Assembly (NCBI GenBank): GCA_910578965.1
Contig: CAJTSP010000032.1
Span: 1 to 22,906 of the forward strand
Source of the DNA: an uncultured Oscillospiraceae bacterium
GTDB taxonomy: Bacteria; Bacillota; Clostridia; Oscillospirales; Ruminococcaceae
Length of the DNA stretch: 22,906 bases
Direction of reading: 5' to 3'
Made by a program: the position numbers and the translations under genes
Shown: positions 22,834 to 22,906 of the stretch, one piece after another
Layout of the letters: each line of letters opens with the position of its first letter
Position numbering within the stretch: the stretch's first letter is position 1
The notes under the pieces: model-generated
What the model was told of the DNA's origin: nothing
Databases searched by the model: none
The model's input: the letters and a program-made list of their open reading frames with translations, nothing else

Positions 22834-22906
22834 GGCAGGGAAGCCGGGCTTTCGCAAGCCGGGCTGCGCCCGCAGGCTTAACAGGCCGGGGATGCGCCGC
22901 CTATCC

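Noticed and set aside
1..22906. CRISPR arrays, insertion sequences, tRNA or rRNA genes
   Set aside because: I found no regularly spaced direct repeats, transposase or integrase motifs, cloverleaf genes with TTCRA-type loops, or rRNA signatures by eye; a short or divergent one could be missed.

Overview
The window is a GC-rich bacterial chromosome segment, most likely from a high-GC gut clostridium of the Oscillospiraceae/Ruminococcaceae type. The grounds are two T-box leaders, strong AGGAGG-type ribosome binding sites, an fhs gene, a FeoB-associated Cys-rich miniprotein, a DUF4430 protein and a NarK/OPA-like MFS carrier. No rRNA, tRNA, CRISPR array, transposase or phage gene was seen.

Left part (1-3360). 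Two small minus-strand genes, a DUF4430 lipoprotein-like or anchored protein and a 55-residue Cys-rich membrane peptide, diverge from thrS. thrS sits behind a textbook sigma-70 promoter, a threonine T-box leader and an intrinsic terminator.

Choline block (3473-9485, minus strand). One strong promoter reads through four co-oriented genes. They are a three-domain protein (winged helix, LicC-like nucleotidyltransferase, LicA-like choline kinase), a BCCT choline/betaine transporter, an MFS permease and a cytosolic glycerophosphodiester phosphodiesterase. Together they look like a unit that imports choline and perhaps glycerophosphocholine, frees the choline and activates it to CDP-choline. No LicD-type transferase is in the window.

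Middle (9602-14955). On the plus strand lie an unrecognised 160-residue protein and an unusual, longer nucleoside diphosphate kinase. A strong bidirectional hairpin separates them from a soluble PAS/histidine kinase/receiver hybrid and fhs (formate-tetrahydrofolate ligase) on the minus strand.

Right part (15289-22833, plus strand). This is a cell-surface glycosylation cluster. It holds a GtrA flippase-like protein, a GtrB-like polyprenyl-phosphate glycosyltransferase, a large GT-C-like membrane glycosyltransferase, a membrane-anchored accessory protein, a LegC-type aminotransferase and a CBS-plus-nucleotidyltransferase protein of the PtmE type. The last two point to a nonulosonic (legionaminic-like) acid pathway that continues past the window. 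In the middle of this cluster lies about 1 kb without a convincing protein gene. It contains a second complete T-box riboswitch (promoter, stem I, antiterminator, terminator), a well-initiated ORF of only 14 codons, and a dense array of hairpins. This orphan T-box with no amino-acid gene behind it is the most unusual thing in the window.
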